Part shown: positions 34,329-49,080 of the stretch, piece after piece | Position numbering within the stretch: the first letter of the stretch is position 1 | Layout: every line of letters begins with the position of its first letter | From: Psoroptes ovis | Lineage: Eukaryota; Arthropoda; Arachnida; Sarcoptiformes; Psoroptidae | Length of the DNA: 64,000 bases | NCBI GenBank assembly: GCA_002943765.1 | Contig: PQWQ01000006.1 | Coordinates: 2,108,001-2,172,000, forward strand | Reading direction: 5' to 3' | Made by a program: the position numbers and the translations under genes | The notes under the pieces: model-generated | Told to the model about the DNA's origin: nothing | The model's input: only the letters and a program-made list of their open reading frames with translations | Databases searched by the model: none

Positions 34329-36925
34329 TCAATCTTTAACCATGATCGTCTTTAACAGATTATCGACCGTAAACGATGATGATGATGCTGCAGATGATGC
34401 TCCAGAATTTTTTATTATTGTTGGAGATTTAGGAGATACTGTTGATGATAATGAAGATGACGTTGTTTGAATTATGCTTGAATGATCATTACTGATATTA
34501 ATGTTGTGGTTATTTAATATGTCAGCATTTGCTAATAAATTTTTTGCATATGATGTTACTGCTGATGTTGTTGATGTTATTACTGTTGTTGGGGCTGCTT
34601 TCGATGTTGATAATGCTGATGATATTTGTTGATGTTGTTGTTGTTGTGAATCAAATAATGCAGCAGCCATTAATTTCATTGCCGTTGCTGATGTTGATTG
34701 TTGTGGTTGTTGCTGATGCTGTTGTAATTGTTCTAATTCATCCAGTGCTGGTGGTGCTGTCGGCGTAGATACTGCTGTCGCTGTCGTTGCAGTAAAATCA
34801 ATTTCTGGTGATGAAACATTCGATGAACTATTATTACTGCTACGAATACTGTGATCTAAATTTATCATTTCACTATGATTTTGAATTTGATTCATGCTAG
34901 TATAATTAAATGATAATTCATCATTATTATGAGAATGAGAATGTGAATTGGAATGCTGCTGTTGTTGATGATGATGATATGATGATTGTTGATGATATGT
35001 TTGATTGTGATGAAGATAATTAGATGTAATGAGATCAAAATTTTGAAAGATATAATTTAAATTATCATTCGATGAATTTTGTTGTTGGTGTTGCATGATT
35101 GACTGATTGGATGCATGATGTATCGGTATCATTGTTTCAAAACGCCATTTCGTTTGTTTTAAATGTTCCAGATATATTTTCAAATAATAAATTAATGATA
35201 TTCTTGAAGAATGCTGTTGATTATCTATAATTTTACATGCAATTTTAATTATTATAATTTTTTTCGTAATGATTCGAGGATAGGAAACGTAATTGAAAAA
35301 CAAACCTTTTAATAATTTTTCATCTTCATAATCTTTAATCAATGATTTTATGATATCCATTTGATTCATTACATTACGCAATAAATCTGTATGAGTTTGA
35401 ATAAAACCAGCAAACGTATTTACGCCATAATTTTGTGGCTGTCGATGAGTGGTATTCATTTCGTTAAACAATGAATATTGTTTTATTGCCATTCTTGTAT
35501 TTATTGCTTCTGGTGATGAAGATGATGATGATAGTGTTTGATGATTTGGAATATTATGTTGATATTGTTGCTGTATTGGCGGTGTCAATGATGACGATGT
35601 TGCTGTCGATGATGATGATGATGATGATGCAGACAATAATAATAGATTAGGTTGATGATCATTATTTTGATTATTATTACCATAATTATTATTATTTTTA
35701 TTGATTCCCTTCAATAATAATGAATGATTATTACCATCATCGATTGTTTTTTTGATTAAATCATTATTATTATTGTTACAACTTGAATTCAAATTCAATG
35801 TGGATGGAATTATTCCATTATGATTAATTGACATCGACGTGGGCTGCTGCGCTTGCATCATTTGTGTCGTTGTGACGGATGATGTTGTTAACGTTTCTGG
35901 TTTTGTCGTCGATATTGATAAAACCGATGATTTAAGAGATGATGATGATTGATTTAAATTATCACTATTCCTGTTGGCATTAAATAATAAATTTTTTTGT
36001 TGCTCACGTTGTTGACGCAAATTTAATACAGCATTGAGATCCAATTCTTCGGGTTCTGCATTGAAACATTGAAACAAATCATAAGAATGTCAATGCCGGT
36101 AAACACAATTTAATGCAATCAAGTGAACGAAAGAATTGACAACAAATTCATTCTTTCGCATCAATTCATTGTCAAATAACGAAAAAAAAGAAGGAAAAAA
36201 TCATTTCAAACCTTCAAGTTCACCAGGATTGTATGATGGTGAACGTAAACGTTCTTCTTCAGTTTTTTGTTGCCTTCTCAAGGCAACCTATTTGACATAA
36301 TAATTATTTAACAATAATAATGTTGATGATATGCAATATTGTTACATTTCATATCATTTAATGAATCAATTTAAATTATTCCAATTCAAAATTGTGCATT
36401 GAATTCGTCAATCGATTAATTGTATTGTTCATTTTGTAATACAATCGATTTTGTTTTTTATTGGGCAGTCATGATTAATGTATGTATTAAACATTGAATT
36501 AGTGAAACAAAAAAAAATAGTTTTAAGAGAAAAAATAATAAATTATATTAAGGGCAAAACAAACAAAATATCTTCAATCAAATGTGTTTTGAAGGACACA
36601 TACCTGTGCAGCCATAATACGTTGTCTTTCGGCAATTAAATTACATTTTGCACAATTACAATGCTATTGATAGAGCCGATTGATTAAAGGAAAAAAACGA
36701 ATAGATCGATTATTGATCATCGAAATTTACGGGCAGACAAATAACCAATAATAATAGATATTCGAAGAGAAGAAAATGAAAAAAACATACCTTAAAGCGG
36801 CAATATCGTTTATGACCTTTTAGCTTTGACACAACATCATGATTACGGCAACGTGAACATTTCGGCTGTCGTTTACGATCACGATCTTGTAATGATTGTT
36901 GCTGATGATGATGCAAAGTGTCCAT
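34329..36925 (-). CDS. DM-domain (doublesex/Mab-3 related) transcription factor
   Basis: Four exons (36925-36791, 36663-36604, 36287-36212, 36055-34329) join in phase to about 665 aa. The start is ATG 36925; the in-frame upstream TTG is not a start. The DM domain, residues 22-75, is split by two introns and has all eight zinc ligands (C23, C26, H29, H38, C42, C47, C49, C52) and the recognition helix 'NLIAERQRIMAAQVALRRQQ'. It binds DNA in the minor groove. Members control sex determination or neural fate. NHD replaces the usual NHG after the second ligand pair. The rest is poly-Gln, Ser, Asn and His-rich. No DMA domain was seen. An in-frame stretch of about 90 nt inside exon 4 (starting GTTTGT after 'DEKLLK', ending TATAG before 'NQQHSSR') looks like an unspliced or optional intron. 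Sequence is closest by eye to the dmrt93B/Dmrt1 type; orthology to doublesex is open. Confidence 0.88.
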
Positions 36926-39900
36926 AATTGACAATCGACAAAATTATGATGATGATTCTTAATCCAAAAACAAACAAACGAAAAAAATTATTTTAATCAC
37001 AAGTAAAATTTAAAAAAAAAAAATTATCACTGCTAAAGGGTTAAAATATAAACATTCAAATTGAAAATAAATTATTTATTTTTATCATTATTTTAATAAT
37101 TGTAACTATTTACAAAAAAATCAAAGTGAAAAAAGAAAAAAAAATTCAAATGAATTGAAGAAATTTTGAAACAGCAAACAGGTTGATGGTATTACAGCCA
37201 AGAGCTTATAGCAAAGATCATCATCATCATCATCACCACCATCAACATCATCTTTATCATCAAACAACATTAATTGATGATGATAATATCTTTGTCTTCT
37301 TCGTATTCATCGTCTTCGTATGCTTCATATGGTCGTATTTGGTATTTGATTTTTTTCATATTTATTTTATTCAATGTTTCATGCATTTACCCTTTTTTCG
37401 CTCAAAGATTTTAAGCTTCCTCCATTGAAAAATGAATAAATATCATTTATAAGAAAATAATTCGTTAAAAGTTGAATGAATAAATAAATAAATAAATGCA
37501 TGAAAAAATACTCGTTTTTCAAGTGTCACATGTCATCATTTGAAAATGAAAAAAAAACATTTTGAAAATGATTGAAAAAAATTATTTTTTTCTTTCTTTA
37601 ATTTCTGATAAATTGATAATAAATTTGCGAAGCAAAGCCACAAAAAAGAGCAAATCAATTGATACATTGTATGTATTATATAAGACATCATTAAATGTAT
37701 GTGGGTTTAGTTATTTTTTTTAGTTTTTGTTTCAATCATTTCATTTGATTTGATATGATAAACTCGTTGTGTGTGTGTGTTCAATGTATGTGATATGTGT
37801 GGTGGCGTCTTTGACGATATATGCACATTCATACACATTTTATACACACAGACATTTCAATGCATCATATCAATCCTTTTATCTCATTTTATAAGCGAAT
37901 AAAAAAGATGCATAAAATGAAATAAATGCAAATGTACGATCTTGAATTTTTTTTATTTTTATTTTTTCTTTGAACAAATTTTAATCAAAGAAATTGGGAA
38001 AAAAATAAGATTAAAAATTCAAGGAATTTTTAATTTAAGAAAATTTTCTTTCTCTTTTACTCTTTGAAATAAGCAACAAGTTCATTGATTGTATTAATAT
38101 CAAAATATCTAATACATTGGCTTGAAGCAAATGAATAAATTGTAATATAAATAATTTTTTCTTTGGAAATTTCACAATTTTTATTTTTGCTATATTTTTT
38201 TCATAAATTCAATTAGTATCAATTGAAAATTTCAAAATCCGGTTTGATTTTGTATTTTGAAAATTTGTTGTTGTGCTGTTGCTGTTAGAGTTGTTGTTGT
38301 TGTTGGTATTATTATTATTATTATTGATACTTTGTATCTATCGATTTGTTTTTTCGAATTGAATTTATCAATTTTTCCCTCTCACATTAATTCAAATAAT
38401 AATGCATGTAATGAACATGACTTTGAAAAAATTTATGTAGACATTTATTAATGGATGAACATGGAAACATGTTCAACGAACAACAGTAAGATTTTCATTG
38501 AAAATTGATGATAATTGAAATACAAAAAAAAAATTTCCCCACAAACTCATTGATTATTCTCATTAGTTATTATTATTTCATAAAATATTCAACAGATGAT
38601 TTTTCATTTATTTATTTATTGTTGAAAATTCAAAATATACATTTGATAATGAAAAATTATTGAATGTTTCATTTAATGTTTTACTGAGGAACAATTTTTC
38701 TTCAAATCTTCCATTATTAATTAGCTGTTGTCTGCTGAATGTTGCTAAAATACAAGTTAAAAAAACATTTATACATTGTATAAAACATCATCAAAGGCTT
38801 ATAATTGATTATTAATCTTTAACAATATATCATTTATTCTTATTATTATTCGTTTTAATATGTTGATTATAAATTTTTTCAATATCAAATCTATTGAAAT
38901 ATTGATTAAACAAAATCACTAGAAAAAAAGGAGTAAAATAATTGAAAAATTAATTATATGCCATTTTAGAAGTTGCTTCGATGATATGGCCAATATTTTA
39001 TATGGATTTGAGCCAATAATTTTTTGTCTGGTTTGTGTCGCAGACGCGGCAAAAATCATTCACATTTTAATTATTTTCAATTATTTTAATCAAAGAAAAA
39101 GCAACAGAAATCCATCGATTACTTTGAGCATTTGTTGCTTCTACTGCAATTGATTGGATCAAACAAGTGCATTCAGTATCATTGTCAAATTTATTTGATG
39201 AATGAATAATGATTTTTTTCTCGTCTGCCAATCGTATCAATTTATTTCGATTAATTATTTTTTTTTTCTGTTGTTTAGATTTAAAATTCAAAAGTCGTAA
39301 TGATTCATGAATAAGAAGCAACTAACCAAAATTACACCAAAATTATTCATCGAAAAAAAAATTCAACATTGGACATTAATATTTCATGAACATTTTTTGT
39401 GAAATTTTTACTTTAATAATGATTTTATCATCTCAAAAGGGTTGAATCGAAATCGATTGAATCAAAAGAATAATCAATTGATACATATGAATTATTTTGT
39501 TAATTTTCTGTTGAGTTATTCTATTAGTTTTGCATTGATTGTATCATATTTATCATCATTTTTTCTGCGTTGAAAAATGTAAAATACTTTCATAAATTTA
39601 TACATTTATTTGTCAAGGGCAATCAATGAAATTTTCTTATGAATTTATTTATTCATAATCAACGAAATTGTTTGAAGCATTAAATGTTTGAATTTTCGCA
39701 AAAAATTATTAATTAATGGATTAATCAAACTTACAATGTAGAAAAATGAATATTGAAAATCAGTAAGAAATGAAAGAAAAATTAATCAAGATTCACGATA
39801 GAAAATTTGAAACTAATTTCTTCTCTTTGCTGAATTAATTTAATGATGTGATCAATGTAGCAAATGCAGCGAAAGTAGCTAATGTAGCAAAATAATCATC

Positions 39901-42900
39901 AAAATAGCAAATTAGAAAATCATTCAAAAGAAAATGTAGCCAAATAGTCTAATGATTTTTTTATTTCTTTTGAATTCGCCTTTTTCGCTTTTTTAATATT
40001 TTTGGATACAAAGTGTTTATCTCATCAAATTTGATATTGTTATCAATGATATACGTGTGATATGAAAACCATACCATCAGACACCATTATTTCATTGTAA
40101 CAATATCAACCTATCAATCAATCATTATGACATATAATCATATCGACTATCTCACGTCCTAATTTTCGATTATTTTTGTTGAATTAAAACCAAAGAAAGA
40201 AATAATATCGGAATTATCGTTAAAAGAAGAAAAAACGAAATTGATCTTATCAGTATCAAGTCACTAAAATAAATTTGATAAGATTTTGATATTTTTTGCA
40301 GCACAAAAATTGAAATGAAAGGAAAAAATTTATTTGTCGTCTTTTGATCATGGAAGGTTTGATCATCACCATTGATGATGGTGCTTAAAGTCAATATGTG
40401 AAAGTGTAGTGGAAGTGAATATGATGATGGTGATGATGATGATATAAATCTGTGATTAGAGCGAGCAAAACCAAAGAAATCAGATGATGATGATTGAAAA
40501 TAAGAGGAATGAAAGTTAGAAGAAAAAATTGAATTTTTATATTTCACAGACGATAATGTTGATGATAATATGGATGATTGATTGGTTGATACGAATGACG
40601 GTTGGTTGATTAACGAATTTGAAACTATTCAAATTCGAATTTTGTCAAAATTTCAAGATTTGAAAAATTTGTATCAATTTTTTGAGGATTTGAAAATTTT
40701 GATACAACATTTTCTCAAACAAACAACAAGAAACAAATGATGAAATGAAAATTTTGAATTGAATTTTTCAAAATTTGAAATTATTCCAAAAACATCCATA
40801 ACGAAAAAAAAATGGATACTGTTTCAATTTACAAATGTAATTTGGGATTGGTTTTTGTCTTTTCTTCATTCAAAGAAATGTTTAGAAATGTACATTTGTT
40901 GTACTTTTACATGTTTTCTTCAAATTGAAAAATATCCATATTTCTCTATCAGTAAATGTGAACTGTGTTTAATTCCATATTCTGGTGTTTTATTTGTTCT
41001 GTAGAACCGATAAAAACACTTGTGAACACTAACTGACAAACACAGAAACGAACCAGGCAAATCAGCCAAATCACAGATGTGCATATTGGGCACGCACAAT
41101 ATTTCAATGTTTTTCAGTGTATTTCAATGTACGCAGCACATTCAAATCATACACACATGAATATCACGAAGAGTATCTAAAAACACATCCATGTACAGAA
41201 CCAAATGGCATAAAATTGTACTAGAAAAAAATGAAATAATTCATTGTATTTCTATGTATTATTATTATTTTAAAAAAAAATTTCGTTGTTTTCTACGAAT
41301 TTTTTCGATTATTTTGGTTTAAAACATTTGTTTTTATTCAACAAATAATAGATGAAAATATTTATATTTATGTGTACGCCAAATATACAAAAAAAATGCA
41401 ACAAAACGCACGCCTTTAAATGGGCAGAGTTTTTATATTTAAAATATTTTGATATTTTTGAAAGTTTTTCAAAAAAAAAATTTCTTGAAGCCTAAAAATT
41501 AATCGAAAATTCAAGATTCAATCCTAGTAAAAAAAATAGGCTTCAAAAAATCTAAGCGATCTGTCATTTTTGTCCTGATTTTTATAATCGAATCTGATTC
41601 GATCTGATAAATCTAATCAAGATTTTGTGCGTTTTTTGGTCCAGAATCACTAAAATTTATTCTGAAATCGATTCCATTGCAATTCTTTGTTTTTTCATTA
41701 TAAAAACTGTTAAATTTTTCAATGACAAACAATAAAATTATCATTATTTGATGAATATACGAGTCTATTCTTTCATCAAACATACGCATTGTTTTTGAGG
41801 TTATTAAAATAATTTATGTGATTTGACAGATTTGTCTTTTTTGAATTTTTTCATACTCATGGTTACCAGGTTTTCAACCTAAAAAAATTCCTGAATAATA
41901 ATGCAAAAAAGGATTTCTAATTACATTAATGGAAAGTTAAAATAATAATAATCATAATAACAATAACAATCCAATGATGATAACAATCTAAACCCTTTGA
42001 AATCTTTTTGAAACGCCTTGAATTTTTTTAAATTTTATTCTTCAAATTTTTATTTTTTAAAATTTCGTGGAAAATTTGCAATTTCTGATTTCAATTTTTG
42101 CAAACAAAAATCAAGGACAGAATATTTTCCATGATTGAAAGAAGAAAGAACCAAAGTAGCAAAATTTTTCAAATCGAAAAATCAAACAAGAATAATAAAT
42201 ACTAAAGATTTTCCTGAATATTTCATAGTTTTACCGATTCATATTTTCAAAATCGAAATAAATTTAATAACTCTTTTCATGATTTCGACCAGTAAAAAAT
42301 TGAAAAGAATTGGCAACACAACAAGACAAGACAAAAGATCGTAAATTATTTCATTTGGAATTTTTTAAAAATTTCCTCTTCAAAACAAAACAAAAAAAAA
42401 TTGTGATTTTAACAAACGAAAACAAATGATTTGTTCAAACAACAAACAAGCAAACAATCAAACAACAACAAAATAATTATCAGACAAAAAAAAACATGAG
42501 ATATCAAAGTAAAAAATATCCTGTAGTTTATGCATTTTGTGCTTGAAAATACAAACGATACAGTAGCAAATTTTTTTTCAGAAATTTTTTCCTGAAAATT
42601 TTTCACAAAAGGTTTTTTTTGTTGAAAAATTGTTGAATTTACTTGCATCTTTAGCCAATGATTTTACATTTTTCTTAAGACTTTTGAAAATGATGTAAAT
42701 TTCAAATGATTTTGTTTTTTTTTTCACTAAAACAATGGCGAAGTTTCGAAAAAATCAAAAACATCTTTTGAGAACAAATTTTTTTAAGAACAATTTCAAA
42801 TTTCATCCAAACCTAAAACTTACCTTAGGTAAAACAATGATTTGTTTCTTTGATTTGTTTGAACAATTTGTTTAAATTGAATAAATTTTAAATAAATTCA

Positions 42901-43684
42901 ACCCTTTACATAAATGGTAAAATGACTATTATTATTATGAATATTATTACCATTTCTTCATTTCGTTTTGCATTTTCATTTTGTTCGTTTTTTCAATAAA
43001 AAATTTCAAAAATTTAAATTTTTTCCTTGTTCAAATTATGAACAATATTTTAGTTAAAAGCAAGATACAAAGCAAAAACAAATTGCCAAAAGATAATAAA
43101 TTTTTCTAATAAATTCAAACATGAAATAAATTGAATTTTATGATCGTCATATTTTTCAATTTCAAATATTTCGTATTTCATTTCAAATCAATATTCTTAA
43201 ATCTTTCAAATCTATGCAAAGCGATATGCTCGGACAAAAAAAGGCTCCTTTCACAATAAACAAATATTTAATTTCAAATATTATTTAAGCCTTTCATTTC
43301 ACATAATTATTTTTTTTCGAAAAAATAATTCAAAATTTACCTAAAAAATTTTTGAATTATTATCATCGCTTTATTTCCAATTTTTTCAATAAAAATATTA
43401 AAATAAAATAAAAATAATGAAATATTATCAGCGAACAGAGAGGAACAAACAAAAATAATTTTGAATATTTCAATCAATGAATTTTTCCTATTTTATTGAT
43501 TAATTTTGTGGCAAAAAATATTTAAAAAATTGATTTCCGGAATCTGCAGTATGCGCATGTCATTCAGAGATTTTGAATTTTTTCAACTCAAATTTTTTGC
43601 TACAGTAACAATTTTTCCGCATGACATGCGTCATGCAATTATCTTTTTTGTGCGAAAAAAAGATTTAAAATTCATTTTATTATC

Positions 43685-43707
43685 AAAAAAAAAAAAAAAA
43701 AAAAAAA
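43685..43707. repeat. Poly(A) homopolymer, 23 nt
   Basis: A run of 23 A in AT-rich sequence. No retroelement body is visible upstream. Confidence 0.75.
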
Positions 43708-44038
43708 CATCAATTTCAAATTTTTCTAAATATTCAAAATTAAATGAAATTATTATTTCCATCATTATTATTAGTTGGAAACTTTTCTTTTTAAATTGAA
43801 ATTATTTTTTGTTTTTTATCATTTTCTCTTCGAGTAAATACAGGGATTTTTTCGGGTTTAAAAATTTTTAAAAATTTGAAAATTCAAAATGTTCAAAGAT
43901 GTTCAAAAAAAAATGTTCCGACCATCAGTCGTGTTTCCAGTGTTCAAGATGTTTTCTCAATTTTCGAAAAATAATGGCTTCTTGTGCGTGTGTGTGTGTG
44001 GTTGAATGTTTTTCAATTCTCCATACGAAAAAAATTTC

Positions 44039-44056
44039 CAGGGTCTTAAGACCCTG
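44039..44056. repeat. 18-bp perfect palindrome
   Basis: CAGGGTCTTAAGACCCTG is a perfect palindrome. With one mismatched pair the symmetry extends by three T/A pairs on each side (TTTC...AAA). It stands out from its AT-rich background and could be a dimer binding site or a short foldback remnant. Confidence 0.5.
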
Positions 44057-47000
44057 AAATAGAGAAATAAATGAAATAAAAAAAACGAAATGATAAAACC
44101 AGAATTTAATTGCTACATCATCATTTGTACTGGAAAAAATTTGAAAATGATTATTGTAGCAAAATGACAATAAAATTTCGAGGAAAAATTTCGAAAATTT
44201 CAAATTTAAATTTTACCCGAACAAATTCAGATAAAAAAATGGAATAAAATTGAATAAAATATCGGTGAATTATGTGTACAATGGCATAGTGTGTGCGTAT
44301 GGATGTGTGGATGCTGTATGTGCAGCAATGCACCACCACCACATGTAATTATTATGTAATATGTTAAGAGAGAAACACTTAGAGGAGAAAATGTGAAAAA
44401 TAATGAAAATAAATAAATAACGACGATAATAACCAACATCTGCCATTTTTCTTTTCTATCGTTATTTTGCTCTGATTTAATTAAATTGAATTTAAAATTT
44501 TTAAATTTTTTTTTGAATTTCTTTGAATTAAAAATGGCAAGCAACACTGATGGCAATGGCGGTGGTGGTTGTGTTGGAATGTAAATTTATTGAATTTTTT
44601 TCGTTTTTTTCTTAATTGAAGAATTAAATTTACCTCTGGTAAAGATGAGAGGGATTCAGAGATAGGCAATGATAGAGAGGCTGAGGGATAAATAAATTAA
44701 TTACTTTTTCGGTAAATTTTTTTATTTATTTTGAAAACCAACAATTGACTGATTGTGTGATTACGAATGGAAGATAACTACGAAGAGTTTCAACGAGAGA
44801 TTCAGAGAGGTGAAAAGAAAAGCATCCCGAACACCTATGTTGAAATTGAAAATTTTCGATCAAAGAAAATGATGCAAATTTTTGATAAAATTTGATATGA
44901 ATGTGTTCAAATGCAACAAAACGCATTCGAATTGACCATGATGAGGATCATTTACATTAAATTCAATGAAATTAAAGTCAAAGAAATCGAAAAAAATTAC
45001 TTTAAGTGAAATTTATTGGATGCTAAATCTTCAATCGATAATTTAAATTTAGAATGACAATTAATGTTTGAGGTTTGAGGTTTGAAAATTTTTTTTCTTC
45101 TTTGAAAAATAATTGACCAATAAAATAAAGGGTAAAATATGATGAACGATAATAATCACAAAACAATCAACAATAATTTCTTCAAAATACATAAATTTCA
45201 TTTCTTCAATCGAATATCATTGAAAAAAATCAATCAATATGCAATATTATCTCGAATGAAATTTCAAATGTTTCGCGATTTTTAAACATATTTCTTTCAT
45301 TGTGAAATTGAAAAATCAAATCAATGTAAAATGCAGAAATATAATGGCACATCAGATCAATTATGGCCAAATAAATTTTCATATGTGGTTTTCATATATC
45401 ATACAAATTGACATACACATCATACAAGATGATATTAGATTTTATTTATTTTTCTTTTCTAAACCATATTTTATGATCATCATCATCATTATTATTGTTA
45501 TCATTGGAGAATGATTATAACAATTTTAAATTGTAGATGATGATAATTTTATTTTATTTGATTTCTTGTATATCAAAGAAAAGTAAAACAATTGATAAAT
45601 AACAACGAACATCGACAGGTACAATTATTTTATGTTTATTCATTTCAAAATTTTTTTCAAAATTTCTAACTTTTTGTAATAAAATTCAATTGAAGTTTCG
45701 TATCGATTTATGTATGATTTGTACATAAACATCAATCAATGAATGAATTTAAATAAACAAAATCAATTTAAGATGATTGAAATGATTACGAATTGTATGT
45801 ATGTGTTTTGGATATTTTTAATATTTTGCAAACGATAATAAATATCATCATCATTTTTGTCTTTCAGAAATAAAAATTCAATATAAAATATTTAAATTTC
45901 GAAGAAGTGAACTGAAATCAAATGAAGAAAAAATTAAGGTAAATTAACTAACTTGGCCACAAATAAAGAAAATATTTCATCAAATAAAAATTTATTGTTC
46001 GATTGTTTTTATTTCAAAAACAATTTTCCATCGTTCAATTATTTATTATTATTTCAAAACAACAACAAATTTATTAAATGAAAATGAATATTTAAATTCA
46101 TTGATGCTTCACAAAACGTTTGTTTGTTTATTTAATCTCAAATTATTTATGATTGAGATAAAAAATATTGTCGAGAGAAAAATTAATAAAATATATTCAA
46201 TCATATTATTTTTTTAATGACAAAATGATTGAAAAAAATATGGTTGAAATAATTGAAGAAAATTTAGACAGTTGTAAAATTTAATAAAAGTTAATAATTC
46301 CATAACATACCAATTATAATGATTCATCGAAACTGATTTGAATTAAAATCGATTTTTTCTTTTTGAAACTTCATTCAAATTAATTATTAAAAATAATCAT
46401 TTCAACATTGAACACGATCATTGATTGATTATTAATCTAACAATTAATCGATTAATAAAATAATCCACATTCATTTTAATGCAATCATTTCGAATTTATG
46501 ATAAAAAAATAAAAAAAAGCATAAAAACATAAAACACAAAATCACATGTGTCTGATCTTTCATTCATTTATTATTATTATGTTGTAATTATATGGACGAA
46601 TGAAGAATTAAATTAAATTAATACAAAATTATATTGTCATTGATTTGTGGTGTTTGTTGATCGATTTGGTTAATGTCGGTTGATTTCAATTTGATTGTTT
46701 GCTGTTGTTGATTTTCAATTCAACGCAACAACAAATGACAAATATCGAAAAACGAAATGAAAATTTCAAATCAAATTAATTGAATACGTACAAATGACAA
46801 AAATGCAAAAAATCAAAAATATTTTGCATGCCATCAACCAAGATCATATTTGTGTATATTAACCAATCATTTAAGCGCAACTAAACACCATTAAATATTA
46901 CCATCATCATCATGATCAAAAATAATCGTAGCAGCAGCCAAAGTTTAACTTGAAAACCATACAACAACCACATTTAAATCTGAAACAGTATTAAGCATCC

Positions 47001-47536
47001 TTTCGCCAGTTGTAAAACTATCCAAATGTACACCAATGTGTGCATTATATATTAATGTGTGTCTGTGTATGCGATACGATACGATTTGTATGCGCTTATG
47101 CTTGTGTATGTGATGATAATATTTATATGTTACAAATAAATAAAATACAATTCCATTTTTTTCACTGGTTGGCAACAAAGTTTCAATGCATATAATCACA
47201 CACACAAACACATACAGACAATATTTGTTTCTATTTTGTTGGTTATTTGTCATATACAATTAAATAAAATTGGATTGAAATGAAATAAATTGAAATGAAA
47301 TACTTTTCTTCTTTTGATTTTATTTTTCAATTTGATGAATGGTCATATTTAATGCTAGAAATTTAAGCTTTTTATTTCAGCGAATAGGGTTCATTAAATG
47401 AAATGAAATGATATATTTTGAACTGGAAAAATGAAAATAAATATAAAATATGAAATGAAAAATAAAATAAAATTATCATAAATATCAATGATTGAATGAA
47501 TGAATTAAATGGAACAAATTTTTCATACATTTTGAT

Positions 47537-47584
47537 ACTATGAAACCATGATCACATCAAACTATGAAACTATGGTCACATCAA
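47537..47584. repeat. Two-copy 24-bp tandem repeat
   Basis: The units at 47537-47560 and 47561-47584 (ACTATGAAAC(C/T)ATG(A/G)TCACA...) match at 22 of 24 positions. This is a minor local duplication. Confidence 0.7.
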
Positions 47585-47876
47585 ACCATTTAACCCATTA
47601 AAATCATGTGCAATATTGGTGATGGCCGTCAATGTTGGGCCATAGGAATTGGTTGGTTCGGCAATGGTGAAAGCTGAGCAAAATAACTGTTGTCATAAAA
47701 CCATTTTCACGATGTTCAAAAAAAATAAAAAATAAAACCTCAAGGTTCACTTTGAATATCAACAACCAGATCCCTAATAAAAAAACAACACAACAACAAA
47801 CAAGACAGAAAACAAAACAAAAACATCACGAAATGGGTTAATTGATCCCTTCAATCATTTATTTATTTATTTAAAC

Positions 47877-48182
47877 TTAACCCAAAAAATAAAATGGACT
47901 CGACTTTATTATCATTATTATTATGGTTATTGTTGCACGATCACCAGACATCATATGTAGATATGTTTTCGTTTTACCCTCCACGAATGGTGCAATAAAA
48001 TCACGTGCATGTTTTTTTGCTTTCAAAATGGATGCATTAATGTTTATTTGTTTCAATTCATTTTCTTGTGTTGAATTTTCATTACATTTCAGTTTCGTTC
48101 GTTGGCCATTATCCTCCACTATGAAAGACATAAAATGTATTAGTTTTTTGGTGGCTGTTGCTGTTGCAGCAGTATTTACCAT
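47877..48182 (-). CDS. Doubtful ORF, 101 aa
   Basis: ATG at 48182, stop at 47877. The translation has a more even amino-acid mix than other desert ORFs, for example 'FIVEDNGQRTKLKCNENSTQ' and 'KAKKHARDFIAPFVEG', and the underlying DNA is less AT-rich. No domain or signal peptide is recognised. The plus strand is also open across nearly the same bases (47923-48204), so one of the two, or neither, is real. It could be a lone exon, a small gene, or chance. Confidence 0.2.
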   Translation of the reverse strand: MVNTAATATATKKLIHFMSFIVEDNGQRTKLKCNENSTQENELKQININASILKAKKHARDFIAPFVEGKTKTYLHMMSGDRATITIIIMIIKSSPFYFLG

Positions 48183-49080
48183 TGAAATTCATTTTATTCA
48201 ATAATTTATGAATATTTTATTGAAGATTTTTTTCTTGCTTTGCAAGAAATATTCGTGGTTTCTGTTGATAGGTTGAAGAATAATTTTATTTATTTATTTT
48301 TTGAATTTATTTGAATTCAAACATTTTATTATCATATCGACCATCATCCACTGTATTGTCGTAAAAGAAATGAAAAGATTTTTCGATTCATTTGGTTAAT
48401 ATGTTTTGAAAGAAGAAGAAGATACTGTAAGATTGAACCAGATACAAAGCTAAGAAATTATCCCCCCTCGCCTTAAATCAAATGAAATTATCTTTAAATG
48501 AAAATATTTTCATACAAGAGTATATAGAAAAAGGTTTTGATTTGATTTAGTTTTGCTTCTTCCATTCAATTTCGATCAAAAAAAAACTTCATTGATTATG
48601 ATCTGTGTTTTGAAAATTAAATGAAAAACATCGTCATACGACCTTCACATTTGACTATTGGAAAGTTTATTATTTACATTATTACTCATATGGCGTCATA
48701 TGGTGGAGGTGAAGATGAGGTTAGGTGATGGTGGTCATGGAAATAAGTGGTGGTGAATGAAAAAAAAACACGTGACGATTTTACGTTTTGTTTTGGTTTT
48801 GAATGGTTCTGTCATATTTCTATGGATTTATGGAGTCCTATTTAAATACAACTTTTTCCTTTGGTCCTTGAGTGATGAATCCACATGAAAAAATCACTTT
48901 CATTCAATTAAACTTTCTGGTAAAATGTCCAGATTGTCGTTGATCGTCCATATCTGGGAATTAATTAAATTATTTAATGATAATTTGCACATACAGTAAC
49001 TTGATCATTTAACTGTTCCAAAAGATGATTTTTGACGATAATTGGTCGAATATCGGGTTATTTATGCTTGCATTGAGTTA

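Noticed and set aside
37183..37428. His-rich 81-aa ORF
   Set aside because: The His run comes from a CAT microsatellite, and the rest is a hydrophobic AT-rich translation with no family match.
40170..40547. 125-aa minus-strand ORF in the desert
   Set aside because: Its Ser/Phe/Ile-rich make-up is expected of random AT-rich DNA; no signal or domain was seen.
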